Position numbers and translations under genes: made by a program. Below, piece after piece: positions 1 through 8,052 of a stretch of 46,501 bases of DNA; position 1 is the stretch's first letter; each line of letters starts with the position of its first letter. The notes beneath the pieces were generated by a model. The model saw only the letters and a program-made list of their open reading frames with translations, ran no database searches and was not told the DNA's origin. This stretch comes from an uncultured Eggerthellaceae bacterium (GTDB lineage Bacteria; Actinomycetota; Coriobacteriia; Coriobacteriales; Eggerthellaceae): positions 1-46,501 of the forward strand of contig CATKXW010000017.1 in the NCBI GenBank assembly GCA_949840905.1, in the 5' to 3' direction.

Positions 1-3000
1 AGCCAGACCGACAGTGGGTTCGCTGAGCCCCGTGCCCGTCCAACCAGTGAAGGTGTAGCCGGTGCGCACCGGATCGGGGATCTCCACGACGGCATTGCCG
101 TAGTCGTAGTGCGCAGGAGGCGCATCGCCGCTCGACCACGAACCGCCGCTCAGGTCATAGGCGATGTCGTAGCGATCGAGTTGCCATTGGGCGTAGACGG
201 TCGTGGTGGAGCCTTGCGGCATGGCCGGATAGTTCTGACCCACGTTGTACTTGGTGCCAGAGCCGTTGGCGTTGGTCGTCCAAGAGGTGATGGAATAGCC
301 GGTTCGCTTGAACAATATGTCATCGAAGGCGAAGGAGTAGGTGATCGGATTCGAGTTGCTGACCACCTTCCCCGAGCCCGGGATGTTGTCGTTCATGTTC
401 AGGTAGTAGAACTTCGTAGCCTCATTGCCCCAGTGTGCATAGTAGATCACACCTGGGTCGGTGGTCCCATAGGGAGCCGAGCTACCACCATCAGGAGCGG
501 TATACCATCCAAGAAAAGAGTAACCATCGCAATAAGGAATAGCATTCTGTGGCGTTATGAGCGCAGCACCTTTGTCGGAATAGGTGGCAGCGGTGGTGGT
601 CATCGTGAGGACGCCCGTGTTCGCATTCCTCCATTTGGCAGCCTTCCCTGATGGTGGATTAAGACTGAAGCGATTGATGACCGCGTTCGCCCGATTCTTA
701 TGGACCGGCTGGAAGGGAGATTCGAGCCATGTCAGCTCAGAAGAGGAGAGGGTGCATTTACTGGCAGGCATCTTGAAGGAAAAGCTAAAAGCCCCTCCGC
801 CTTGGATCGTCTCCATGGAGATGAAGCTACCGGTCTCAGGATTGCGTATACCAAGGAATTCTTTCGTTTCACTCGCTTCCCATCTCGCAAGACTTTGGTT
901 TATGGCCGTTTCGATGGTAGCTTCTGCTCCAGTTTGATAAAGCTTGAGCACGTTCACCGATACGATGGAGCCCACAGCCGGCGTCGTACCACCACCCGTC
1001 CAGGTCACATCAGCCCAGCACCCATAATCACTAGAGATAAAGTAGCCATTGCTCGATCCCTCGAAGAGCCTCGAAAGCCTAAGGTGGCCACCGGTGCCTG
1101 TTGGATTACCGTTCTCATCGCGTTGTCCGATCTTAATGGTCGTCGAGGAGGACGCTCCCCAATGGGCATAATAGGTCGCACCCTCGTCGGTGGTATTTTG
1201 CGGCACAACACTACCTCCAGATGGTTGCGTATACCATCCAAGGAAGGAGTATCCAGCGCAATATGGAATAGCATTCTGTGGGGTCCTCAGCACTCCCCCT
1301 CTATCTGAATAAGTTGCAGCAGCAACACCGTTCATAGCGGTAAGCCGTCCAGTGCTCGCATTCTTCCATTTGGCCACCTTCCCAGATGGTGCATTGAGCC
1401 CGAAATGGTTGATGACCGCATTTTCCCGTTCCTTGTGAACAGGCTGAAAAGTCGAGTCGAGCCATGATATCTTTGACGAGTCGATAGTGCACCCGGCGGT
1501 AGGCATCTTGAACGAGAAGGTGAAGGCATCCCCGCTCTGGATCGCTTCCATAGAAATATAGCTACCCGTATCGGGGTTACGGATGCCGATGAACTCTCTG
1601 CTCTCGCTCGCTTCCCATCGCGCGAGACTTTGACTTATGGCAGTTTCTATCGTAGCTTCGTCACCGGTCTGATAGAGCTTGAGCACCTCCACGGTGACGA
1701 TGGATCCAGCTGCTGGCGTCGTTCCGCCGCCGGTCCAGGTCACATCAGCCCAGCATCCATCGCCACTAGCGATGAAATAGCCTGACGAAGACCCCTCATA
1801 GATTCTTGAAAGCGTGAAGTATCCACCCGTACCAGTCGGATTGCCAGACGAATCGCGTTGGCCGATCTGGATGACGCCGCTCGATGCATAGGCAGCTCTT
1901 TCGTCAACGAGCGCTTCTTCAGAACCTTCGCTCGAAGGCGCGATCTGCACCGCGCTCGCACTTGTATCGATGTCGAGCTCATCGCCGACATCTACGCTAT
2001 CGCTAACCCCTACGGCGGCTTCTTCAGAATAGTCGATATGCGAGGTCGTGATAGACGCCACATCATCAGAAGCGATCGCTTCTATCTTCTTACCATCTTC
2101 GTTATAGATACCATCCCCTTGGAGCAGCTGGAATGCTGCGCTGTCCGCATCTGCGATGACCTGGTCCACCGAGGGGCAATGCGAGAACACCTCGGGGTCT
2201 ATGTCGGTCACGCTCGAAGCGATGCGGACAGCGCCCAGCCTGCCCTCGGGAATGAACAGGAGGCTCGTTTGGTCGGCGTCATAGAGTACGCCGTCGTACA
2301 TGGAATAGTTGGGATTGTCAGCAGAGACGATGACGTATCGCAGCGTGTCGAAGCCTGCGAGCGCACCATCTTCGATGTTCGTGATGGAAGCCGGGATGGT
2401 GATAGCGGTGATGCCAACAGCGGCGTTCGCTTCGGATCCATCGGAGGATGCGCCACCCTCGTCGACCGCGTCGATGCCATCAGGAGCAGAAGAGGGCACA
2501 TCCTCGCTCTCTTCGAATCCGCTCGTAGCTTCCTCGGACATCCCATCATGAGGAGCAAGCTCATCGATACCAGAGGTCCCGCCGGCGACCTCGGCAGTGA
2601 GAGACGCGAAAGCACCCTCAGCGATACGGGTCACGCCGTACTGCTCGGCACCATCGAAAGAGACGACAGAGGGCAAAACGATGGTCTGCGCTTCGATGAA
2701 GTCGCTCGGCAGCTTCGCATGATCCGCTGCCACGATGGCGACGGATTCACCACCAGGCTCCACCGCATAGGTGATGCCTCGGTAGACGAAAGAGGCTACG
2801 ACGACAGAATCAGGAGAGATGGGAGTTCCTAGGTCTGACTCGTCTGAGCCCTCGCCTTCTTCAGTAGCGCTCTCTCCGTCCGCCTCTGCCGCTTCGCTAG
2901 AAGCGTCGGTCGCAGGCTCCTGGATCGAGCCGTTGCTCATGCCAAGATCAACACCTGCGTTCGCTCCGCTGTTCTTGTTGGTATCAAGTGGCAGCTTAGC

Positions 3001-3429
3001 GCTCACCACAGGGATCGCCTTGGTGGACTCGAGGGTCTGAGCCAGAAAGAAGGTGCGCGTGGATTCCCCTTGGGCGATCACCGCATCGAGGACCTTATCC
3101 TCGTTGATGATGCCACCTGCCGGGATGGTCGCCTCAGAGGTGGAGCCATCCGAAGCCTGGGCATCATCATGGATCGACCCTTCACCCTCAGCAGAAGGAA
3201 CGGAGACCGACCCTTCTTCCAGAGCATCGTCGATCCCGCTCGTGCTCGCCTCAGGGGTCGAAGGCTGCTCATTGGCAGCGTTTTCCACCGTCGCTTCCGA
3301 CGGCTGGGTAACATCCTGCGCATCGCCGTCATCGGCGAAGGCAACAGCTGGCACCATAGTGATGCATAACGCTGCCGCAAAGAATGTGCGCATCAGTTTT
3401 TGCCCGAAGCTCGATGTATTCGTTCGCAT
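1..3429 (-). CDS. Large secreted repeat protein with InlB-type repeats (3' end outside window)
   Basis: I read this frame directly: it is open without a stop from ATG 3429 to the window edge (1143 codons), so the C-terminus and any wall anchor are missing. It starts with a signal peptide (hydrophobic FFAAALCITMVPAVAFA, likely cut after AFA). An acidic Ser/Ala-rich region follows, then a short BspA-like leucine-rich-type stretch around residues 280-400 (ITIPASITNIEDGALAGF). Two near-identical modules of about 245 residues begin at residues 520 and 765 (IQIGQRD / IKIGQRD), each ending in an InlB/Flg_new-like repeat (GYSFLGWYT ... YYAHWG). Two further InlB-like repeats follow (GYSITSWTT, GYTFTGWTG). 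A GGGAG ribosome site precedes the start. Known InlB-repeat proteins are surface or secreted adhesins; the ligand here is unknown. The gene is divergent from an XRE regulator. Confidence 0.85.
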   Translation of the reverse strand, partial: MRTNTSSFGQKLMRTFFAAALCITMVPAVAFADDGDAQDVTQPSEATVENAANEQPSTPEASTSGIDDALEEGSVSVPSAEGEGSIHDDAQASDGSTSEATIPAGGIINEDKVLDAVIAQGESTRTFFLAQTLESTKAIPVVSAKLPLDTNKNSGANAGVDLGMSNGSIQEPATDASSEAAEADGESATEEGEGSDESDLGTPISPDSVVVASFVYRGITYAVEPGGESVAIVAADHAKLPSDFIEAQTIVLPSVVSFDGAEQYGVTRIAEGAFASLTAEVAGGTSGIDELAPHDGMSEEATSGFEESEDVPSSAPDGIDAVDEGGASSDGSEANAAVGITAITIPASITNIEDGALAGFDTLRYVIVSADNPNYSMYDGVLYDADQTSLLFIPEGRLGAVRIASSVTDIDPEVFSHCPSVDQVIADADSAAFQLLQGDGIYNEDGKKIEAIASDDVASITTSHIDYSEEAAVGVSDSVDVGDELDIDTSASAVQIAPSSEGSEEALVDERAAYASSGVIQIGQRDSSGNPTGTGGYFTLSRIYEGSSSGYFIASGDGCWADVTWTGGGTTPAAGSIVTVEVLKLYQTGDEATIETAISQSLARWEASESREFIGIRNPDTGSYISMEAIQSGDAFTFSFKMPTAGCTIDSSKISWLDSTFQPVHKERENAVINHFGLNAPSGKVAKWKNASTGRLTAMNGVAAATYSDRGGVLRTPQNAIPYCAGYSFLGWYTQPSGGSVVPQNTTDEGATYYAHWGASSSTTIKIGQRDENGNPTGTGGHLRLSRLFEGSSNGYFISSDYGCWADVTWTGGGTTPAVGSIVSVNVLKLYQTGAEATIETAINQSLARWEASETKEFLGIRNPETGSFISMETIQGGGAFSFSFKMPASKCTLSSSELTWLESPFQPVHKNRANAVINRFSLNPPSGKAAKWRNANTGVLTMTTTAATYSDKGAALITPQNAIPYCDGYSFLGWYTAPDGGSSAPYGTTDPGVIYYAHWGNEATKFYYLNMNDNIPGSGKVVSNSNPITYSFAFDDILFKRTGYSITSWTTNANGSGTKYNVGQNYPAMPQGSTTTVYAQWQLDRYDIAYDLSGGSWSSGDAPPAHYDYGNAVVEIPDPVRTGYTFTGWTGTGLSEPTVGLA
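402..1872 (-). repeat. Tandem 735-bp duplication within the surface protein gene
   Basis: Two adjacent copies, about 1138-1872 and 402-1137, encode modules of roughly 245 residues that match across most positions. Both carry GCWADVTWTGGGTTPA, LKLYQTG, SLARWEASE, GIRNP.TGS.ISME, TPQNAIPYC and GYSFLGWYT. Nucleotide identity is clearly lower than protein similarity, so the duplication is not very recent. Confidence 0.85.
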
Positions 3430-3489
3430 TTTCACTCCCGACCGTGTTATCGAATGAGTAAGAACACAGCTTTTCGTGCAGTGTTACAA

Positions 3490-3555
3490 ATAGTCAACAC
3501 GTAGTTTATGAAAGAAGGTGAATCATAGTCAACATTCCCGGGCAAAGTTGACTAT
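3490..3555. promoter_or_regulatory. Operator-like repeats and leaderless promoter of the first XRE gene
   Basis: The 9-mer ATAGTCAAC occurs at 3490-3498 and 3525-3533, and its exact inverse GTTGACTAT at 3547-3555. The last two form a perfect inverted repeat with a 13-nt spacer (about 22 bp centre to centre). A possible -10 box TATAAG lies at 3553-3558, overlapping the inverse copy. Transcription would then begin about at the ATG at 3568, and no Shine-Dalgarno sequence precedes that ATG. This is the layout expected of an autoregulated, leaderless controller-type gene. That conclusion is inference from the layout. Confidence 0.55.
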
Positions 3556-3567
3556 AAGCTACACAAT

Positions 3568-3825
3568 ATGAATACACACAAGGACTTCAACAAGGTAAGA
3601 GAGCAGCTCGGACAGCGTATCGAGGGGCTGCGACGCGCCCAGGGACTGACCCAGGAAAAGCTCGGCAACATGGTGGGGCTCGATCGTACCTATATTCTGT
3701 CCATCGAGCATGGACGTCGCAATGTGGGCATCGACAACCTGGTGAAGATAGCGAGCGGCTTGGGCGTCACGCTGCCGGAGCTGTTCGATGGAATCGACGT
3801 CACAGGCTTGGTCGACGCCTCGTAG
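3568..3825 (+). CDS. Small XRE-family transcriptional regulator, controller-protein-like
   Basis: The 85-residue protein is almost entirely one Cro/C1-type helix-turn-helix domain (about residues 12-72). It carries the typical core LRRAQGLTQEKLGNMVGLDR, followed by IEHGRRNVGIDNLVKIASGLGVTLPELF. Size and layout resemble C (controller) proteins of restriction-modification systems and orphan XRE regulators. No restriction or methylase gene lies next to it in this window. The ATG has no ribosome site and sits about ten bases after a TATAAG box, so the mRNA is probably leaderless. Repeated ATAGTCAAC sites immediately upstream are candidate operators for the protein itself and possibly for the divergent surface protein gene. 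The targets are unknown. Confidence 0.85.
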   Translation: MNTHKDFNKVREQLGQRIEGLRRAQGLTQEKLGNMVGLDRTYILSIEHGRRNVGIDNLVKIASGLGVTLPELFDGIDVTGLVDAS

Positions 3826-3914
3826 ACTTTCTTCCGCACCATCATCTGCGCGGAAGCATCACGGAGCACCCCGTTCGCCTCCCGCTGCCCAAAAATGATA
3901 GAGGGTCGAAGCCG

Positions 3915-3936
3915 ACCGCTAGCGAGCGGTTTTTTT
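3915..3936 (+). terminator. Rho-independent terminator after the first XRE gene
   Basis: ACCGCT and AGCGGT form a six-base-pair stem with a four-base loop, followed by a run of seven T residues. It lies about 90 bp past the stop of the XRE gene. Confidence 0.7.
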
Positions 3937-4212
3937 ATGCCGGCAGACCGCTCCTCCTCCTCGGAACAAGACGATCCTCGCTCGATGCGCTCCAGACGCC
4001 TCCGACCCTTCCCCCTTTCGACAGGGCGCCGTTCGACACCGAGCCGACAAGGGAAAAGGATCCTGAAAAGACGGGAGAATCTTCATTCTGATTACGATTC
4101 CTCAACCCTTGATAACGGGGGAGCCCTTCTCCTTCTGAAGGTTCGAGCATCTGTGATAATTTAATCGACCGATAAAGATAGCATGACTTTTCCGCACTAT
4201 ATCATGCATATT

Positions 4213-4228
4213 GTGTACTATAGTCCAC
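4213..4228. promoter_or_regulatory. Palindromic operator candidate upstream of the second XRE gene
   Basis: GTGTACTATAGTCCAC is a 16-bp palindrome with one mismatched pair. Its half-sites share the ACTAT/ATAGT core of the repeats in front of the first XRE gene (GTTGACTAT), in an A+T-rich stretch. It could bind one or both XRE paralogues. It lies about 135 bp before the start codon, so it may serve a longer leader. Confidence 0.4.
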
Positions 4229-4363
4229 ATTTCATGAGATCACGACCTACGAGTCATGGAAGCGTAGCAGCGCGGAGGGCGCGGTCGTCTACGCGACGAC
4301 GCGACGGCATTTCGCCGAACATGCGGTCCGCGCTCGCTAACAGCGAGTGAAAGACGGTTGAAC

Positions 4364-4591
4364 ATGAATATAGAGAGCATCATCGAAAGGACCCGAGCAA
4401 CGCTCGGACGCAACGTGAAGAACATCCGCAAGCGCGAAGGGCTGAGCACCCAAGCGCTCGCGCGCACCTGCGGCATCCCTCGTGACGAGGTATGGGCCAT
4501 CGAGCGTGGAGAACGCGACGTACCCATCGACACCCTTGCAGTGCTGGCAGCCCATTTGGGCGTTTCGCTAGCAGAGCTGTTCGAGACCTAG
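4364..4591 (+). CDS. Second small XRE-family transcriptional regulator
   Basis: The 75-residue protein (77 if the TTG at 4358 is used) is a single Cro/C1-type helix-turn-helix domain: NVKNIRKREGLSTQALARTC, then IERGERDVPIDTLAVLAAHLGVSLAELF. It is clearly paralogous in layout to the gene at 3568, especially the end (IDTL..LA..LGVSLAELF). I prefer the ATG at 4364, but the ribosome site is weak (a GAGTG element partly inside a CTCGCT-AAC-AGCGAG hairpin at 4333-4347), so translation may be modest or structure-controlled. Its stop codon overlaps the stop of the convergent lipoprotein gene. The target genes are unknown. Confidence 0.8.
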   Translation: MNIESIIERTRATLGRNVKNIRKREGLSTQALARTCGIPRDEVWAIERGERDVPIDTLAVLAAHLGVSLAELFET

Positions 4592-6207
4592 CGCACGACG
4601 ATGGATGCCTGATCGGAGACCGAAGCATTCACCATCTGGAATGCCTTAGGGGCCGTATAGCTTACGATCGTCTCGCCCGATGCATTCAGCACCTCCACCG
4701 TCGAACCCGCCTCACCGGATAGGCGCTCCATAAGATGGGCTTGAGCACCCCCGGTCAGATCCTTGGCAAGAGGAGCTGAGCCCACCGCTATCAGCTCGCC
4801 TCCGTTCACTACTGCTTCGAGCTCATAATCAAGGCCTGTATCATCGCCATCGGACGCGCCGCTCACCAGCACGGTGCCTCCATTGATCTCGATCGATCCG
4901 TTGGAGTCGAGCCCATCGCCGCCAGCGTCGACCCGCAGAACGCCGCCGTCGATGCGGATGAGGCAGTCTTCGGAAGCACCGGGCATCACAGCGCGCCCGC
5001 CCATATCGCGGCTCTCCCGAGGTGGTTCGCCATCGGGAGGCTCGGGCGGCTGCCCATCGGAACGACCGATGCCGTTCTCGATGCCCTCGTCTGGCCGGTC
5101 GTCCCCTGCCGTCATGCCATTCTGGGGCGGCTCGGGCGGCTCCCCGTCGAAGGAGGCATCATCACGCACGAACCGTTCGCCGCGCCTGTCGCCTTCTCCA
5201 GCGCGCTCGGGCGGCTGCGCGCCGTCGAGCGAGCGCGGCGCATCCTCTGCACCTTGCGGCAAAGCGGGCGGCTGCGCCCCCTCAGCGGCATCGCTCTGCT
5301 GGCCGGAGCCATCGGCGGCGCTCCCTTCCTCCTCGGCCGCCGACGCGTTCACGCCATCGTCGCTGGCCACGATAGTGCTCTCGCCTCCAGCCACGATCAC
5401 CTTCTCCGCTTCGTAGCCTTCCACGCAGCTCTCCACGTTCACCGTGCCGGCCTCAAGGTAGAACAGATATTCCGAATGGAACGCATCGTCACCGGCATTC
5501 ACGGTGATGTCTCCTCCGGCGATCTTGATACAGTCCTTCCCATGGAAAGCGTCCTGCACACAGCTCACCGCGATGCGGCCTCCGGTCACCTTCAGGTCGT
5601 TCGTGGAAGCGATGCCGTGGTAGTGACTACCCGCCACCTTCAACGAGCCTGTGCCATTGATGACCAGGTCATCTTTGGAATACAGCACAGCCTTCGGGTC
5701 GTTGCCGTCGTCGGTGGACGCGTATTCGGCCCCGTCGGAGAGGACGTTGGTCGAGCCTTCGGCCAACGTGACGAACACCTTATCAGCCTGGCGCACGTAG
5801 AGCGCAGGACCGGTGTCGTTATGGATGGTCGCGCCGTCGAGCACGATCTGGGCCTTGTCATCCTCGCCGGGCAGGTCGACCACGATCAGGCCGTTATCGA
5901 GCGAGCCGCTCACAAGGTAAGCGCCATCGGCGGAGATGGTCACAACAGGACCTTCGGCGGTGGCTCCAGCACCGTCCACGATGACGACATCGCCGTTCAG
6001 CGTGATGCGCGTGGCGCTCGCTTCGTCATAGCTGGGATCCTTGTCTCGGTCGGTGAAGGTAAGATCGATCCCATCGCCCTGCATGCTGGCCGCGGAGCCT
6101 TCGCCTTCAGCAGCCTGGTCCTGCTGCGCCACCATGGCAGGCGTCGAGCAGCCGGCCAGGCCGACCGGCAACGCCACGCACAGAAGCGCGCTGATCATCT
6201 TCTTCAT
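4588..6207 (-). CDS. Cthe_2159-like carbohydrate-binding lipoprotein
   Basis: The 539-residue protein has a lipoprotein signal peptide (MKKMISALLCVALPVGLAGC, lipobox LAGC, Cys20). The body matches the Cthe_2159/DUF4353 type by eye: runs of short beta-strand repeats with G-G-x-I-x-V and D-A-F-H patterns (DAFHGKDCIKIAGGDITVNA, GDDAFHSEYLFYLEAGTVNV, DGLDSNGSIEINGGTVLV). These suggest a parallel beta-helix; characterised members bind acidic or cellulosic polysaccharide. A Pro/Glu/Asp-rich insertion with repeated PPEPP interrupts the helix at about residues 288-400. The gene directly follows the DUF4956 gene with no gap, so it is the last gene of the VTC operon. It is expected to sit on the outer face of the membrane. 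Confidence 0.8.
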   Translation of the reverse strand: MKKMISALLCVALPVGLAGCSTPAMVAQQDQAAEGEGSAASMQGDGIDLTFTDRDKDPSYDEASATRITLNGDVVIVDGAGATAEGPVVTISADGAYLVSGSLDNGLIVVDLPGEDDKAQIVLDGATIHNDTGPALYVRQADKVFVTLAEGSTNVLSDGAEYASTDDGNDPKAVLYSKDDLVINGTGSLKVAGSHYHGIASTNDLKVTGGRIAVSCVQDAFHGKDCIKIAGGDITVNAGDDAFHSEYLFYLEAGTVNVESCVEGYEAEKVIVAGGESTIVASDDGVNASAAEEEGSAADGSGQQSDAAEGAQPPALPQGAEDAPRSLDGAQPPERAGEGDRRGERFVRDDASFDGEPPEPPQNGMTAGDDRPDEGIENGIGRSDGQPPEPPDGEPPRESRDMGGRAVMPGASEDCLIRIDGGVLRVDAGGDGLDSNGSIEINGGTVLVSGASDGDDTGLDYELEAVVNGGELIAVGSAPLAKDLTGGAQAHLMERLSGEAGSTVEVLNASGETIVSYTAPKAFQMVNASVSDQASIVVR

Positions 6208-6903
6208 CTAGAGCACCTCTCTGGTCTTCGGCGCGTAGCCGAGGGATATCTTCAGATTGCCGTTCAAACAGCGCAGCTCGTCGATGAGCGCTTTCTCCAG
6301 GCCCTGAGCGCGCAGGCGCAGCGCATATTCCAACTGAAAGAGGCTGCCCATGTTCGTGGTCTGCACGTTCATCAGCTCGTATTCAGCGGCATAGCGACCC
6401 AAGACCTCCTCGAACACGCCGTCGTACTCGAGGTCCTCAGGAATGGTGATGCGCAACGTCTTGCCCGGTTCGCGCGGTTTACCGAACGGCGTGAGCACGT
6501 AGACGATGTTCACGACGGCCACGATGAGGGTGAATGCCACAGCCAACGCCAGATAGCCCATGCCCGTCGCCAGACCGATCGCCATGGCAAGGAACACGCT
6601 GCCGATGTCTTTCGCCGAGCCGGGAATGGAGCGGAAGCGCACCAGGTTGAACACGCCCATCACCGCGATGCCCGCGCCGAGATTGCCATTGACCAGCGTG
6701 ATGACCATCTGCACGATCAACGGCAGCAGCGCGAGAGTGACCACGAAGTTCTTGGAATGGTCGTGCCGGAACATGTACACCAGCGCGCACGCCACGCCGA
6801 GCGCGATGGAAGCCGCACAGCATAGCAGAAACTCCCCGGAGGTCACCTGCGAAGCGAGCGATGAGCTGGAGGCGAATATGGACGAGAGCGCGGAATCGAG
6901 CAT
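6208..6903 (-). CDS. DUF4956 family membrane protein
   Basis: The 231-residue protein has an N-terminal half of about four hydrophobic membrane spans (about residues 23-45, 53-75, 105-135) and a soluble C-terminal domain from about residue 145. The family signature NLVRFRSIPGSAKDIG follows the second span. Members typically occur beside VTC-domain polyphosphate polymerase-like proteins and Cthe_2159 proteins, exactly as here; the biochemical role of DUF4956 is not established. The stop directly abuts the lipoprotein start, and the start lies 3 bp after the VTC gene's stop, so the three genes are translationally linked. The ribosome site is GAAAGGAG. Confidence 0.85.
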   Translation of the reverse strand: MLDSALSSIFASSSSLASQVTSGEFLLCCAASIALGVACALVYMFRHDHSKNFVVTLALLPLIVQMVITLVNGNLGAGIAVMGVFNLVRFRSIPGSAKDIGSVFLAMAIGLATGMGYLALAVAFTLIVAVVNIVYVLTPFGKPREPGKTLRITIPEDLEYDGVFEEVLGRYAAEYELMNVQTTNMGSLFQLEYALRLRAQGLEKALIDELRCLNGNLKISLGYAPKTREVL

Positions 6904-6906
6904 GGG

Positions 6907-7965
6907 TCAGGCTCCTTTCTTCAAAGGTCGAGCAAGACGGAGGGAGCGCACCGCGCGCACCAGATGTGAAGCTTGACGGCAACGATCACGGCCATGGGCG
7001 CAGGTATGAACGCGAGCGGCGCAGGAAGGGAGGATGGTGCGCTCGGACGCAGCATCCATGATGCGAGCGGCCTCGCCGTACTTGGAGAACGAGCGTGGGC
7101 GGGCGCCCGCAGCGCTGAGCGCTCCGATCAACCAGCTCGGCAGAGCTGCAGCGGCCTTCAGCTCCATGATCGCCGTATCGGACGCGACGATAGGGCGCAG
7201 AGCAGCATCGGCGGCGTCAGCAAGATCGACGAAGCTCAGGTTCTCGTCGAAGGTGAGGCGCAAGCTATCTTCGCCCGCTTCGGGCATCCAAGCTGTTCGC
7301 CAGCATAAGATAGCCGCGCTCGGCCGCAGGTCAGCATAGCGTCCCAATGCCGCTTCCAGCTCGCGCGCGATCTGCCCATCGAGATACGAGCCGTGCGCAT
7401 CCGACGAAGCGGAGCATCTCTCGCCACGCTCAGATGCGAGAGGACAGAGGCGAGGGGATGTGTCCGTCCAAGATGACATGAGGCATCCCGCTTCGTCCTC
7501 GGCCGCCCTCCCGCACCTCCCTTCGACCAACGGGAACATGGCACGAGCAGCCTCGAAAGAAGATCCGCGCGAGAACGCCCAAGCAGCTGACAACGACGAG
7601 CGCACTCGACGCTTGTATACGATGCCTTCGAACTTCTTCTTCAGCTCGAAATAGACCGGTAGCGCATCGAGCGTTGCTCCATAGGTAGCGCGAGCCGCAT
7701 CCATTCCATCGCGGCAGAGCATGACGAGCGCCTCACCGGCCGTCACGCCGTACGCGCGCAGACGCAGCTTCTCCTTATAGCGAGGCTTCTCCAACGAACG
7801 CGCGATGATCGATCGGTCCGGCGTATCCAGATAAACGCTCGTGACGAGCGTGCGCCCATGGGCATCCGGCACCATATGTCCGAGCGCGGCTCGTTCGATG
7901 GCGCAGCGCTGCTCCGGATCGACGAGATACTTCTTCTCCCGCCGCTCGAAGACATTGTCAGCCAT
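6907..7965 (-). CDS. VTC-domain (polyphosphate polymerase-like) protein
   Basis: The 352-residue protein has the tunnel-fold motifs of the VTC/CYTH-like family: RREKKYLV (residues 8-15), YLDTPD (45-50), YKEKLRLRAYG (63-73), FELKKKFEGIVYKRRV (106-121), then DENLSFVD and IMELKA near residues 255-285, and FSKYG. In yeast Vtc4 the equivalent Lys/Arg-lined tunnel makes polyphosphate from ATP. Bacterial members linked to DUF4956 and Cthe_2159 genes are unproven and may act in envelope polymer chemistry instead. No membrane span is seen. The last 45 residues form a Cys/Arg-rich tail outside the usual domain. It is the first gene of the operon, with AGGAG nine bases upstream and three 11-bp repeats in its promoter. 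Confidence 0.85.
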   Translation of the reverse strand: MADNVFERREKKYLVDPEQRCAIERAALGHMVPDAHGRTLVTSVYLDTPDRSIIARSLEKPRYKEKLRLRAYGVTAGEALVMLCRDGMDAARATYGATLDALPVYFELKKKFEGIVYKRRVRSSLSAAWAFSRGSSFEAARAMFPLVEGRCGRAAEDEAGCLMSSWTDTSPRLCPLASERGERCSASSDAHGSYLDGQIARELEAALGRYADLRPSAAILCWRTAWMPEAGEDSLRLTFDENLSFVDLADAADAALRPIVASDTAIMELKAAAALPSWLIGALSAAGARPRSFSKYGEAARIMDAASERTILPSCAARVHTCAHGRDRCRQASHLVRAVRSLRLARPLKKGA

Positions 7966-8002
7966 GGATCGTCGCTCCTTTCCGCTCGAAGGTCGCAGAA
8001 AG

Positions 8003-8047
8003 GATGATACGGACCGAAGATTGAACGAAGATTGAACGAAGATTGAA
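8003..8047 (-). promoter_or_regulatory. Response-regulator binding array and promoter of the VTC operon
   Basis: Three perfect, contiguous copies of CGAAGATTGAA (plus strand; TTCAATCTTCG on the transcribed strand) occupy 8015-8025, 8026-8036 and 8037-8047. An 11-bp period is typical for OmpR/PhoB-type regulators. A -10-like TATCAT lies at 8003-8008 with no good -35 box, so the array covers the -35 position. The array lies between the histidine kinase stop and the VTC start, which implies the cognate regulator activates this operon. Confidence 0.7.
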
Positions 8048-8052
8048 AGGGC

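Larger units (their letters stand above)
3826..4363. other. 538-bp intergenic region between two XRE genes
   Basis: I see no convincing gene here; the short open frames lack ribosome sites and protein-like composition. The region holds a terminator (3915-3936), an A+T-rich stretch about 4080-4250 that contrasts with the GC-rich surroundings, a palindrome at 4213-4228, and a small hairpin at 4333-4347 just before the second XRE gene. Confidence 0.6.

Noticed and set aside
1858-2832. 324-residue plus-strand frame near the left end
   Set aside because: The minus strand reads continuously as a signal-peptide-bearing repeat protein through this region; the plus frame is Arg/Asp-rich and motif-free.
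5254-6825. 523-residue plus-strand frame across the lipoprotein and DUF4956 genes
   Set aside because: It spans two recognisable minus-strand genes, and its His/Arg/Ala composition is shadow-like.
8015-8047. Three short direct repeats as a mini CRISPR array
   Set aside because: The units are 11 bp and contiguous with no spacers; position and period fit a response-regulator site.
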